A stretch of DNA of 64,000 nt from Betaproteobacteria bacterium Ga0077526 (lineage in GTDB: Bacteria; Pseudomonadota; Gammaproteobacteria; Burkholderiales; Ga0077523): positions 124,001-188,000 of the forward strand of contig LNDV01000025.1 in NCBI GenBank assembly GCA_001464765.1, read 5' to 3'. The translations under genes were made by a program, and so were the position numbers. Numbering within the stretch: the first letter of the stretch is position 1; each line of letters starts with the position of its first letter. Shown here piece after piece: positions 24,166 through 31,911 of the stretch. The notes beneath the pieces were generated by a model, which did no database searches, was not told the origin of the DNA, and saw only the letters and a list, made by a program, of their open reading frames with translations.

Positions 24166-25638
24166 TCAACCACGACCATCGTTGGGCGGGGACTTGCGGG
24201 CGAGGAGCGCCGCCACCGGGCGGGCCGGCCGCCCGCGGATCGGTGCGGGCGCTGCCACGGCAGGAGCGGGCTCCGCCGCCGTGCCGGGTTCGTAGGGTTT
24301 GCCGAAGAACGGATCTTCCGGTGCCTTGCGCGGAGTAGACGACGGGCTGCTGCTCCTGGGCGGAGGACGACTGCCTTCGGGCCGCGGGCTGTCCGAGCGG
24401 CGCGGCGGGCGTTCGGCTCGCTCGCCACGGTCCCCGCGTTCCGGTCGCTCGGAGCGTTCGGAACGCTCCTGCCGTTCGTGACGGCTGGCGGCCTCGTTGG
24501 CGTCAAAGCCGGCGAGGGTCTTCTCGGGGATCTCGACCTTGAGGAGCTTCTCGATGCGGTCCAGGAGTTCCTGTTCACCGCGGCTCACGAGGGAGATGGC
24601 GTCGCCGCTCTGCCCTGCCCGGCCGGTGCGGCCGATGCGGTGGACGTAGTCCTCCGGCGTGTGCGGCAGCTCGAAGTTGATCACCGTGGGCAGATGCTCG
24701 ATGTCCAGACCGCGCGCCGCGATATCCGTGGCGACGAGAACCCTGACCTTGCCGTCCTTGAAGTCCTGCAGGGCTTCCATCCGTTCCGCCTGGGTGCGGT
24801 TGGAGTGGATGGCCGTGGAATGGATGCCGTCCCGCACGAGCTGGTGCGCCAGGCGGTTCGCCCCGAAGCGGGTGCGCACGAAGACGAGCACCTGCTTGAG
24901 GTCGCGCTCGACCACCAGCCGCGCGAGCAATTCGCGCTTGGCGGGCTCGGCCACGCGGTAGACGGAATGCGAGACGGTCTCGGTGACGGAATTGCGCCGT
25001 GCGACCTCGATGGAGACGGGGTCCTTCAGGAGCGTGTCGGCCAGCCGCCGGATTTCATCGGAGAACGTGGCCGAGAACAGCAGGCTCTGCCGTTTGGCCG
25101 GCAGCAGCGCCAGAATGCGGCGGATGTCGGGCATGAAGCCCATGTCGAGCATCCGATCGGCTTCGTCCAGCACCAGGAACTCGACCACGCTCAGATTGAC
25201 GGTCTTCTGCTGGACGTGGTCCAGCAGGCGCCCTGGCGTGGCCACGAGAATCTCCACGCCTGCCCGCAGATCGCGGATCTGGGGGTCGATGTCTACACCG
25301 CCGAAGACGACCGTGCTGCGCAGGGGGAGGTACTTGCTGTAGTTGCGGACGCTTTCCCAGACCTGCGCGGCGAGTTCACGCGTCGGGGTCAGGATGAGGG
25401 CCCGGACCGGGTGGCGCGCCGGCGACATGCTGGTGTTGGCATGGGCGCGCATCCGCTGGAGCAGCGGCAGGGTGAAACCTGCGGTCTTGCCGGTGCCGGT
25501 CTGGGCGGCACCCATGAGATCCTTGCCCAGCAGCACCAGGGGGATCGCTTTCGCCTGAATCGGGGTGGGCTCGGTGTAGCCCTGCTCTTCGATGGCTCGG
25601 AGTATTTCCGGGGCGAGCCCGAGGTCCTTGAACTGCAT
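24166..25638 (-). CDS. rhlE: DEAD-box ATP-dependent RNA helicase RhlE
   Basis: 490 aa. Helicase core with the Q motif ([26 protein letters not shown] region), Walker [13 protein letters not shown] in [12 protein letters not shown] in FSATFSDE, and [10 protein letters not shown] near residue 330. The C-terminal 110 residues are a disordered Arg/Ser/Pro/Glu tail, the usual RNA-binding extension of RhlE. It functions in ribosome assembly and RNA turnover, especially in the cold. The 165-bp spacer upstream to the DUF2189 gene probably holds its promoter. Confidence 0.93.
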   Translation of the reverse strand: MQFKDLGLAPEILRAIEEQGYTEPTPIQAKAIPLVLLGKDLMGAAQTGTGKTAGFTLPLLQRMRAHANTSMSPARHPVRALILTPTRELAAQVWESVRNYSKYLPLRSTVVFGGVDIDPQIRDLRAGVEILVATPGRLLDHVQQKTVNLSVVEFLVLDEADRMLDMGFMPDIRRILALLPAKRQSLLFSATFSDEIRRLADTLLKDPVSIEVARRNSVTETVSHSVYRVAEPAKRELLARLVVERDLKQVLVFVRTRFGANRLAHQLVRDGIHSTAIHSNRTQAERMEALQDFKDGKVRVLVATDIAARGLDIEHLPTVINFELPHTPEDYVHRIGRTGRAGQSGDAISLVSRGEQELLDRIEKLLKVEIPEKTLAGFDANEAASRHERQERSERSERPERGDRGERAERPPRRSDSPRPEGSRPPPRSSSPSSTPRKAPEDPFFGKPYEPGTAAEPAPAVAAPAPIRGRPARPVAALLARKSPPNDGRG

Positions 25639-25804
25639 GTGTGGGGGGTCTCAGCTCTTACAGAAGCGCCCGGGGCTGCCGCATGAAGACATGCGTTGGG
25701 CCGGCCCGCAAAGGCGGTGGGGGAAGGGATAACTCATTGACTCGCCATGTTACCGGAGCACGCAGTCCGGAGAAAGCCCCACGCCGAAAGGCACGCCGGG
25801 GGGC

Positions 25805-26584
25805 TCAACGGGAGACGCAGTCCTTGTACGCATGCCAGGAGGCGTGGCCGACGATCGGCGCCGTGACGATGAGCCCGAGGTACCAGCTGAAGAACCCCGC
25901 ACCGATCAGCAGGACGATCATCAGCGCCCAGAGCACCATGGCGGCGAAGTTCTGGCGCAGGACATTCACGCTCGTGATCATGGCCGTGAGGGTGTCCATG
26001 CCGTGCCAGTCGAGGAGCAGCGGCAGGGACACGACGCTGGTCGCAAAGACGAACAGGGCGAACCCGACCCCGGCCGCAGCATAGGACGCCATGAAGACCC
26101 AGCCCTCCGGCGAGGAGGCCAGCTGGGCGAACAGATTGCCTTCGGTCGGCAGTTCGCTGGTGAAGAACAGCGCGACCACCACGACCGACACGCGGATCCA
26201 GACCGCCAGCAGCAGCGCGAGAATGAGGGCGTAGAAGCCGATGGACGGGGCGTTGGACTGCCAGGCGACCAGGGTGTGCGAGAACACCACTGCCCGTCCC
26301 TGCTGCCGATGCCGGCTGATGTCGTATAGGCCCATGGCCAGGAACGGCGCCACCAGCAGGAAACCGGTGACCAGTGCGAGTTCGAGGGCGGCGACGTGAA
26401 TGAAGTTGTCCAGCGCGGCGCCCATGACGGCGAACACCCCGCCGTAGAACAGACTGGGGCCGGGAGCCCCCTTGAGATCGGCCAGCCCGCGCGACAGCCA
26501 CCGCCACGGCGCCCCCGGTGCCGCCACCTGGACCTTGGGCAGCGGCGGCGCTTCCTCCACCACGGAACCCGAACCTTCCGACAT
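25805..26584 (-). CDS. DUF2189 integral membrane protein
   Basis: 259 aa. A polar N-terminus of about 45 residues is followed by about six hydrophobic segments, including the DUF2189 block LVAPFLAMGLYDISRHRQQG and, near the end, WYLGLIVTAPIVGHASWHAY. Members often lie next to cytochrome oxidase assembly or respiratory genes in betaproteobacteria, but no function is established. The start at 26584 is chosen for its GGGAGGGAA ribosome site; the open frame upstream to 26752 has none. It lies alone between uup and rhlE. Confidence 0.85.
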   Translation of the reverse strand: MSEGSGSVVEEAPPLPKVQVAAPGAPWRWLSRGLADLKGAPGPSLFYGGVFAVMGAALDNFIHVAALELALVTGFLLVAPFLAMGLYDISRHRQQGRAVVFSHTLVAWQSNAPSIGFYALILALLLAVWIRVSVVVVALFFTSELPTEGNLFAQLASSPEGWVFMASYAAAGVGFALFVFATSVVSLPLLLDWHGMDTLTAMITSVNVLRQNFAAMVLWALMIVLLIGAGFFSWYLGLIVTAPIVGHASWHAYKDCVSR

Positions 26585-26721
26585 CTTCCCTCCCGCCTTG
26601 CGATGCTCTTCCGGGCGGGCGTCACCCGACCATCGGGGCGCTTCCCTTGTTATGCGTGCAGGATAGCGCATCGCCACGCTGCCGGAACCGGGGAAATCAC
26701 CGGCCCATGGCCGGCGGGTGC

Positions 26722-28602
26722 TCAGGTGGCCTGGGCTTCCAAGGCCTCCCAACGCGCGTACGCTTCCGCCACCTGCGCCTCCAGCGCTTCGTACCGTTGG
26801 CGGGCGACCCTCACCCGTTCCGGATCGGTGCGGTAGATCTCGCCGTCGCCGAGGAGAACCCCGAGTTCGGCGACCTCGCGTTCCATCTGCTCGATGCGGG
26901 CGGGCAGCGCCTCGAGTTCCTTCTTGTCCTTGAAGCTGAGCCCCGCCTTGGCGGCCCGCGGACGCTGCGACCGCTCGCCCTTGGGCTTGTCGGACCGGGC
27001 CTCCGGGGTGTCTGCGACCGGCCGCTGGCGCACCCAGTCGTCGTAGCCGCCCGCGTACTCGGCCAGACGAGCATTGCCCTCGAAGGCGATCACCTGCGTG
27101 ACCGTGTTGTCGAGGAACTCCCTGTCGTGGCTCACCAGGATCACCGTGCCCGAGTACTCGCCCACCAGCGACTCCAGCAGTTCGAGCGTTTCGATGTCCA
27201 GATCGTTGGTGGGCTCGTCCAGCACCAGCAGGTTGGCCGGGCGGGCGAAGAGCCGGGCGAGCAGCAGACGGTTGCGCTCACCGCCGCTCAACGACGATAC
27301 AGGCGACCGGGCCCGCTGCGGCGCGAACAGGAACTCGCCCAGATAGCTCATCACGTGCTTGCGAACCCCGCCGATCTCGATCCACTCAGAACCGGGGCTG
27401 ATGACCTCCGCCACGGTGGCATCGGGATCGAGCTGCTCGCGGAACTGGTCGTAGTACGCGGGATTCAGCTTGGTGCCCAGACGGATGCGGCCCGAGTCGG
27501 GCGGCAGTTCCCCCAGCAGCAGCTTGATGAATGTGCTCTTGCCGACGCCGTTGGGGCCCACGAGACCGATGCGGTCGCCCCGCATGATCCGCCCGTTGAA
27601 GTCGCTCACAATCGCCAGCGGCCCGAACGCCTTCGACACGTGCTCGAACTCCGCCACCAGCGCGCCCGAGCGCTCCCCCTGCTCCACCGCGAACGTGACG
27701 TTACCGAGCCGCTCGCGCCGCTGCGCCCGCTCGACCCGCAGCCCTTCCAGGCGACGGACCCGGCCCTCGTTACGCGTGCGCCGCGCCTCGATGCCCTTGC
27801 GGATCCAGACTTCCTCCTGCGCAAGCAGCTTGTCGAACTTGGCGTTCTCGATCGCCTCCTGTTCCAGTTGCTGCTGCTTGCGGTTGCGGTACTCGCGGAA
27901 CTTGCAGTCGAAACTGCGGAGGATGCCGCGGTCCAGTTCGACGATCCGCGTAGCGACGCGATCGAGGAACCGCCGGTCGTGGGTGACGAGAATGACCGCG
28001 CCGCCGAACTCCAGGATGGCGCCTTCGAGCCACTCGATGGACTCGATGTCGAGGTGGTTGGTGGGTTCGTCCAGCAGCAGGATGTCGGGGTCCGACACCA
28101 GCGCCCGCGCCAGTGCCACCCGCTTGCGCTGCCCACCCGAGAGAGTCGCCGTGCGGGTGTCGGCCGAGAGCGCCAGCCGCGAGATGACCGCCTCGACCCG
28201 CGCCTTCAACCGCCAGCCGTCGCCGGCTTCGAGGCGCGCCTGGATCTCCGAGAGCGCATCGAGGCTGTCGTCCGTCGCTGCGCGTGAGGCCAGGTCGTGG
28301 TACTGCACGATGGCTTCCCGGACGCTGCCCAGACCTTCCGCCACGGCTTCGAACACGGTCATCTCGGGAGACAGGTCGGGCTCCTGCGCGACGGCCGCCA
28401 GCCCGCCGCCACCGATCCGGCGGATTTCGCCGTCGTCCGGGGCGACCTCGCCCGCGATGATCTTCATGAGCGTCGACTTGCCCGCCCCGTTGCGGCCGAT
28501 CAGCCCGATGCGCTCGCCGCGCTCCACCGAAAGATCGACCTGGTCGAGCAGGGGGACGTGGCCATAGGCATGGCTGACGCGGGCAAGCGTGAGAACCGGC
28601 AT
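26722..28602 (-). CDS. uup: ABC-F ATPase Uup
   Basis: 626 aa soluble ATPase with two ABC domains and no membrane part. The first has GRNGAGKST, LSGGQRKRVALARAL and DEPTNHLD; the second has GPNGVGKST, LSGGERNRLLLARLF and DEPTNDLD. The linker between them is the P-site tRNA-interaction motif region. The C-terminal 90 residues form a charged coiled coil (LSFKDKKELEALPARIEQME), diagnostic of Uup; it binds DNA or ribosomes. Uup acts on translating ribosomes and affects precise excision of transposons. yaeQ lies 36 bp upstream in the same direction. Confidence 0.93.
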   Translation of the reverse strand: MPVLTLARVSHAYGHVPLLDQVDLSVERGERIGLIGRNGAGKSTLMKIIAGEVAPDDGEIRRIGGGGLAAVAQEPDLSPEMTVFEAVAEGLGSVREAIVQYHDLASRAATDDSLDALSEIQARLEAGDGWRLKARVEAVISRLALSADTRTATLSGGQRKRVALARALVSDPDILLLDEPTNHLDIESIEWLEGAILEFGGAVILVTHDRRFLDRVATRIVELDRGILRSFDCKFREYRNRKQQQLEQEAIENAKFDKLLAQEEVWIRKGIEARRTRNEGRVRRLEGLRVERAQRRERLGNVTFAVEQGERSGALVAEFEHVSKAFGPLAIVSDFNGRIMRGDRIGLVGPNGVGKSTFIKLLLGELPPDSGRIRLGTKLNPAYYDQFREQLDPDATVAEVISPGSEWIEIGGVRKHVMSYLGEFLFAPQRARSPVSSLSGGERNRLLLARLFARPANLLVLDEPTNDLDIETLELLESLVGEYSGTVILVSHDREFLDNTVTQVIAFEGNARLAEYAGGYDDWVRQRPVADTPEARSDKPKGERSQRPRAAKAGLSFKDKKELEALPARIEQMEREVAELGVLLGDGEIYRTDPERVRVARQRYEALEAQVAEAYARWEALEAQAT

Positions 28603-28638
28603 GGGAAAGACTCGAAGTGAAAGACGGATCGGGCGCGC

Positions 28639-29187
28639 TCAGGCGCCCGGGACCTGCAATGGTACCGGCTCGATCTCGACCGTGGTGTCCCCCTGCGAGA
28701 ACCACGCGCGGCCTTCCTGGATGGTGCACTCGACCTGCATGGTCCGCTGCGCCAGCGCGGCGAGGGCCTGGGTGCCTTCCTGGGGCAGTTCGAACACCGT
28801 GAGGTTGCGCAGGCGGCGGGCCTCCACCTCGTTCTGCTTCCACCAGAGTTCCACCCGCCGGCCGCCGTACGCGTAGAGCACCACCTCGTCTGCGCGACCG
28901 CAGGCCTTGCGCAGTTCCTTCACGTCCGGGAGCCCGACGGCAATCCACAACTCCAGCCTCCCGGTGAGATCTGACCGGGACAGCGGGGCCTCCTCCTCGC
29001 TGCTGAGGCCGCGCCCGAAGACGAGCGCGTCGTCCGAGTGCCGGGCGAACGCCAGCACGCGCACCATCATCCTCTCCTCGGTTTCGGAGGGATGGCGGGC
29101 AACGGTGAGGGAGTGGGTGCCGTACACCTGCCGATCGAGATCGGAGACCTGCAGGCGGATCTTGTGAACCGTGGAATCGAGAGCCAT
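28639..29187 (-). CDS. yaeQ: YaeQ family protein
   Basis: 182 aa. MALDSTVHKIRLQVSDLDR opens the protein, followed by HPSETEERMMVRVLAFA, LWIAVGLPDVKELRKACGRA and VYAYGG-like segments, all typical of YaeQ, which has a PD-(D/E)XK-related fold. It was first reported as an RfaH-suppressing protein, but its function is unknown. The start at 29187 is chosen because the conserved family N-terminus begins there; the open frame to 29235 is not conserved in style. It is divergent from tRNA-Arg(CCT), 90 bp away. Confidence 0.9.
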   Translation of the reverse strand: MALDSTVHKIRLQVSDLDRQVYGTHSLTVARHPSETEERMMVRVLAFARHSDDALVFGRGLSSEEEAPLSRSDLTGRLELWIAVGLPDVKELRKACGRADEVVLYAYGGRRVELWWKQNEVEARRLRNLTVFELPQEGTQALAALAQRTMQVECTIQEGRAWFSQGDTTVEIEPVPLQVPGA

Positions 29188-29276
29188 GGCGACGATAGTG
29201 ACCGCCCCGCCCGCAACCTGCAACCTTCGCGGCACTCGGCTGCGCAGTGCCCCTCGGATACAATCCGCCCCGCAGC

Positions 29277-29352
29277 GCCCCGGTAGCTCAGTGGATAGAG
29301 CAGCCCCCTCCTAAGGGGCAGGTCGGACGTTCGATTCGTCTTCGGGGCGCCA
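29277..29352 (+). tRNA. tRNA-Arg (anticodon CCT), integration target
   Basis: 76 nt with encoded CCA (29350-29352). Acceptor GCCCCGG/TCGGGGC closes with one G-U pair. The anticodon arm is GCCCC-CTCCTAA-GGGGC, anticodon CCT, reading AGG. A TACAAT -10 box (29259-29264) lies 12 bp upstream; the -35 is weak. It is a frequent phage and island attachment gene, and a decayed copy lies 2.4 kb downstream with an integrase stub between the two. Confidence 0.95.
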
Positions 29353-29423
29353 TGAAAACAGTGACTTATAAAGCCACTTAGTTGCAACGATGCCGTTCCA
29401 TCACACTTTCATCACAATGAGGT

Positions 29424-29711
29424 GTGACAGTGGCATCAGTTCGTCGCCTGAAAAGTGGTCGGTGGCAAGTCCAAATCCGCCGATTCGGCACAGTCCCTGT
29501 AACCCACTTGGCTCAGGTGCTTAACGGCGGTCTAGCCCCACGCACTCAGAGCCACTCGTCCCGGTCTGCATTGAGACGCAACCCGAAAGCCGAGACGGTC
29601 AAGGCGTGGTCGCCTTGGTCCCTGCCTCACACTTCCACAAGGCGCGGCCCTCTGCTTCGTTCACGCTCCAGCCAGAACTCCCAGCGTCCGATGCGGACCT
29701 CCGGCCACTGA
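29424..29711 (+). pseudogene. tyrosine-recombinase (integrase) N-terminal stub
   Basis: A GTG preceded by GAGG begins MTVASVRRLKSGRWQVQIRR, the arm-binding N-terminus seen in phage-type integrases (MASIRKLKSGKWQ style). Similarity stops after about 22 residues (through RRFG); the remaining frame has no integrase features, and the core-binding and catalytic domains (R..HxxR..Y) are missing. The position 70 bp after a tRNA 3' end is where an island integrase normally starts. Confidence 0.6.
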
Positions 29712-29839
29712 ACCAGGAAGACAGTCGGCCGACCGGACGGAGTAGCCCTTCCCGCTTGGATCACAACGAGGGGATGAGCAGGATTCCGGGAGACCGAGAC
29801 GGACGGGACGAGGCAGCGAAGGAAGGATGCGGGGGACAT
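29627..29839 (-). CDS. small hypothetical protein
   Basis: 70 aa frame starting MSPASFLRCLVPSVSV, with AGGAG nine bases before the ATG. No known domain; the middle is hydrophobic and the end is Trp/Arg-rich. It overlaps the tail of the integrase-stub frame on the other strand. The ribosome site is the main reason to list it. It could equally be chance in a decaying region. Confidence 0.3.
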   Translation of the reverse strand: MSPASFLRCLVPSVSVSRNPAHPLVVIQAGRATPSGRPTVFLVQWPEVRIGRWEFWLERERSRGPRLVEV

Positions 29840-30064
29840 GGTAAAGGCTCCTGTAGTGCGTTGAAGATGAGCCATCCTGCACCCCTTGCGGCCCCCTTGG
29901 TCAAGGGCTAGGATGGATGCGTTACTGTACGGAATCACAGACCATTGCAGTTGCGCAACGGTTGCATGGGTGCATGGGGGGGAATCGCCCCCGCTCCTCG
30001 ATCAATGCCCTCTCAGAGTTTTGCAGTGAATAATCTGCTATCGCTTTCCTAGGTGCTCTCATTC

Positions 30065-30892
30065 ATGTCTAGCAACGAGGACGAGATTCTAAGCTTGGTC
30101 AATGCATCTGGATTCCCTCTTCAAATCGCGATTGAGGAGGAGCTTCGCAAGCTCCCACAACAAGAAGGTTGGACCGTCGCGGCCCGGGAACATGCTTGGG
30201 CGAATAGGGCTTCCGAAAAGTCAGGATTCATTGATCTAGTTGCAGAGAATCAAAGTCGGCGCCTCACGGTGGTCATTGAGGCAAAGAGAGTTCAAGACTC
30301 GAAATGGGTGTTTCTTCGCGACTCAAGGACGAGTGCCACGACGAAAGAAACCAAAGCGTGGTTGACAATCGGCGAAAGGACGAAGGTTCGCCATTTTGGC
30401 TGGACCTACCTCGCCGTAGACCCGCCCTCTTTCGAGGCTGTGTTTTGCACGATGCGGGGCCACGATCCGAAATCGGTTCCGATGCTTGAACGCACCGCGA
30501 GTGACCTAGTACAGGCTACGCACGCCCTTGCAATGGAAGAGCTACAGTTCTACCAGCAGCACTTCTGGAGAGTTCAAACCTACATTGGCGTCATCGTGAC
30601 GACAGCGGAGGTAGTGGTCGCTTCCATAGACCCCGCCGAGATCAGCATTGCGGACGGAAAAGCCCGGAGAAACGTCCCCGAAGAGGTTCCTTACGTGCGA
30701 TTTCGAAAACAGTTCTCGGGTGACGGTAGCACCGCGAATGCTGCAACAAGCCTAGACTACATTGCTAGCTCGAAGGAACAAACGGTGTTCGTGGTCCAAG
30801 CGCGCCACCTGTCGCAGTTCTTGAGAGCATTGAGCGTGGATCAGGTTTCCTTCGACAAGTTTCGCGACCTCGTAAACCCGCCCCCTCCGTAA
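30065..30892 (+). CDS. PD-(D/E)XK nuclease-fold protein of unknown role
   Basis: 275 aa from the ATG at 30065 (a GTG at 30053 would add four residues). The N-terminal third carries a restriction-endonuclease-like core: a helix with E24-E26, then FIDLV with D57, then VVIEAKR with E72 and K74, i.e. D-x14-ExK. The remaining 200 residues match nothing I recognise; HHFWRVQTYIGVIVTTAEVV-like segments suggest mixed alpha/beta. The gene is less GC-rich than its surroundings and has no methyltransferase or partner beside it. Island location and the nuclease fold suggest a defence or mobile-element function, but catalytic activity and target are unproven. Confidence 0.65.
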   Translation: MSSNEDEILSLVNASGFPLQIAIEEELRKLPQQEGWTVAAREHAWANRASEKSGFIDLVAENQSRRLTVVIEAKRVQDSKWVFLRDSRTSATTKETKAWLTIGERTKVRHFGWTYLAVDPPSFEAVFCTMRGHDPKSVPMLERTASDLVQATHALAMEELQFYQQHFWRVQTYIGVIVTTAEVVVASIDPAEISIADGKARRNVPEEVPYVRFRKQFSGDGSTANAATSLDYIASSKEQTVFVVQARHLSQFLRALSVDQVSFDKFRDLVNPPPP

Positions 30893-30934
30893 GGCTCCTA
30901 AGGGCCTCCTGCGACCCTCAACGCATTCGCCGAA

Positions 30935-31561
30935 ATGACCCGCAACGCACTCGCCGCAGTCCTGCTGTCCCTCGCAGTTCCCCTGCAAGCACTCGCGGCG
31001 GCCCTCGTGGTGACCCCGAAGCACTCCCTAGAGGTTCGCTTCTCAATCCCTGAGCCTCCCCCGCTGTTCGAGCCTTCCGGGGAGTACAACGTCCTGTTGT
31101 TGGCCTACACCCTCTCGGCTCCTGCTGGTTCCGCAACAGGCCACACGGCTAGCCTGTTCAATGGGACTGAACTCCTCGGAACTCACGCCTCGTCTGATCC
31201 GCGAGCGTTCTACTTCGCAGGATCAAATGGACTAATCCAGTTCACGTACGACTCGGCCCCCCTGGTGGACTACTCGTCCGTGTTGGATGCGAGCATCGAG
31301 GGCCGGGTATTGGTCAGCGTCTCAGCGGGACAGTTGAGCTTGGACCCACAGAGCGTCTATGTCCTCATCGGTTCCGCGGTGGGCAGCGGGACCACGATAT
31401 CGACTCAGGGAGGACCGCGCCCCTCGATTCTGTCGGTGTCGCTGATTCCCATTCCGGAGCCGGGAACGGTTCTCCAGGTCCTCGCAGGCTTGGCCCTCCT
31501 GTGCATCGTAGTTGCACGAAGAACGGCCGCAACAATTCCATCACAACGAAACCTGCAATAA
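30935..31561 (+). CDS. secreted protein with PEP-CTERM-like anchor
   Basis: 208 aa. An N-terminal signal peptide (MTRNALAAVLLSLAVPLQALA) is followed by a beta-rich Ser/Gly/Thr-rich middle. A C-terminal sorting signal reads IPEPGTVLQVLAGLALLCIV and ends in basic residues (ARRTAAT). That is the PEP-CTERM layout recognised by exosortase/EpsH systems, although the charged cluster is weaker than usual and 11 residues follow it. Such proteins are exported and released or anchored with exopolysaccharide. No exosortase lies in the window. It follows the nuclease-fold gene by 42 bp. Confidence 0.65.
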   Translation: MTRNALAAVLLSLAVPLQALAAALVVTPKHSLEVRFSIPEPPPLFEPSGEYNVLLLAYTLSAPAGSATGHTASLFNGTELLGTHASSDPRAFYFAGSNGLIQFTYDSAPLVDYSSVLDASIEGRVLVSVSAGQLSLDPQSVYVLIGSAVGSGTTISTQGGPRPSILSVSLIPIPEPGTVLQVLAGLALLCIVVARRTAATIPSQRNLQ

Positions 31562-31680
31562 AGCCCCTCCCGGGCCCTTTTTGGATCCGTCAAGGGTTGT
31601 GCCATTCCCCCACGTTATCAACCTAAAGTGATGACGGTTCCGGTAGTTAGTAACGATTTGGCACCCGAGCGTTTCGCAGC

Positions 31681-31753
31681 GCCCCGGCAACTCGGTGGAT
31701 GGAGCCCCCTCCTCGGGAGCCAGTCAAGCGTTCGGCTCGTCGTCGGGACGCCA
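31681..31753 (+). pseudogene. decayed tRNA-Arg(CCT) copy
   Basis: Counted by eye, about 57 of 73 aligned positions match the intact tRNA at 29277-29352, with one 3-nt gap. Most differences are transitions. The acceptor 5' strand GCCCCGG, the anticodon CCT and the 3' GCCA survive, but the anticodon stem and T stem no longer pair. Homology also covers CGCA and the two bases just before the mature 5' end (31675-31680). It is not expected to be functional. Confidence 0.75.
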
Positions 31754-31864
31754 AACATGCCGCGCTGTCATCCGCTCTCCTGATTCCCGATTTTCGTCGG
31801 ATCGCCTTCCCGCTCCCGCGGCGGTGCGCTACATTCCTTGGGCGCGCCGAGCGGGACGGCTCGC

Positions 31865-31882
31865 GATTTCGCAAGCGAAATC
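31865..31882. promoter_or_regulatory. 18-bp perfect palindrome upstream of a PEP-CTERM gene
   Basis: GATTTCGCAAGCGAAATC is fully self-complementary (two 8-bp arms around AA) and ends 29 bp before the ATG at 31912. It could be an operator or a leader hairpin occluding the ribosome site (GGAGA at 31901). PEP-CTERM genes are often controlled by PrsK/PrsR with sigma-54, but no -24/-12 element was recognised here. Confidence 0.4.
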
Positions 31883-31911
31883 CCGACCCAGAACGATATC
31901 GGAGACCTGGC

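Larger units (their letters stand above)
29353..31753. mobile_element. remnant of an integrated element bounded by tRNA-Arg and a decayed tRNA-Arg copy
   Basis: The segment starts at the 3' end of an intact tRNA-Arg(CCT) and ends at a 73-nt relic of the same tRNA. It contains an integrase N-terminal stub immediately after the tRNA, a small reverse-strand frame, a PD-(D/E)XK-fold gene and a PEP-CTERM-like gene. Base composition is visibly less GC-rich than the flanks, most clearly in 29940-30900. 29353-30064 holds no intact large gene. This pattern is what remains when a tRNA-targeting island loses most of its genes. The relic is full length and shares bases upstream of the mature tRNA, which is more than a standard attachment-site duplication would give, so simple segmental duplication is an alternative. 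Confidence 0.6.

Noticed and set aside
23479..25686. 735-codon plus-strand frame
   Set aside because: Antisense to SirB1 and rhlE, both well supported.
29353..31753. Functional prophage or transposon
   Set aside because: The integrase is only an N-terminal stub; no structural, replication or transposase genes are present.
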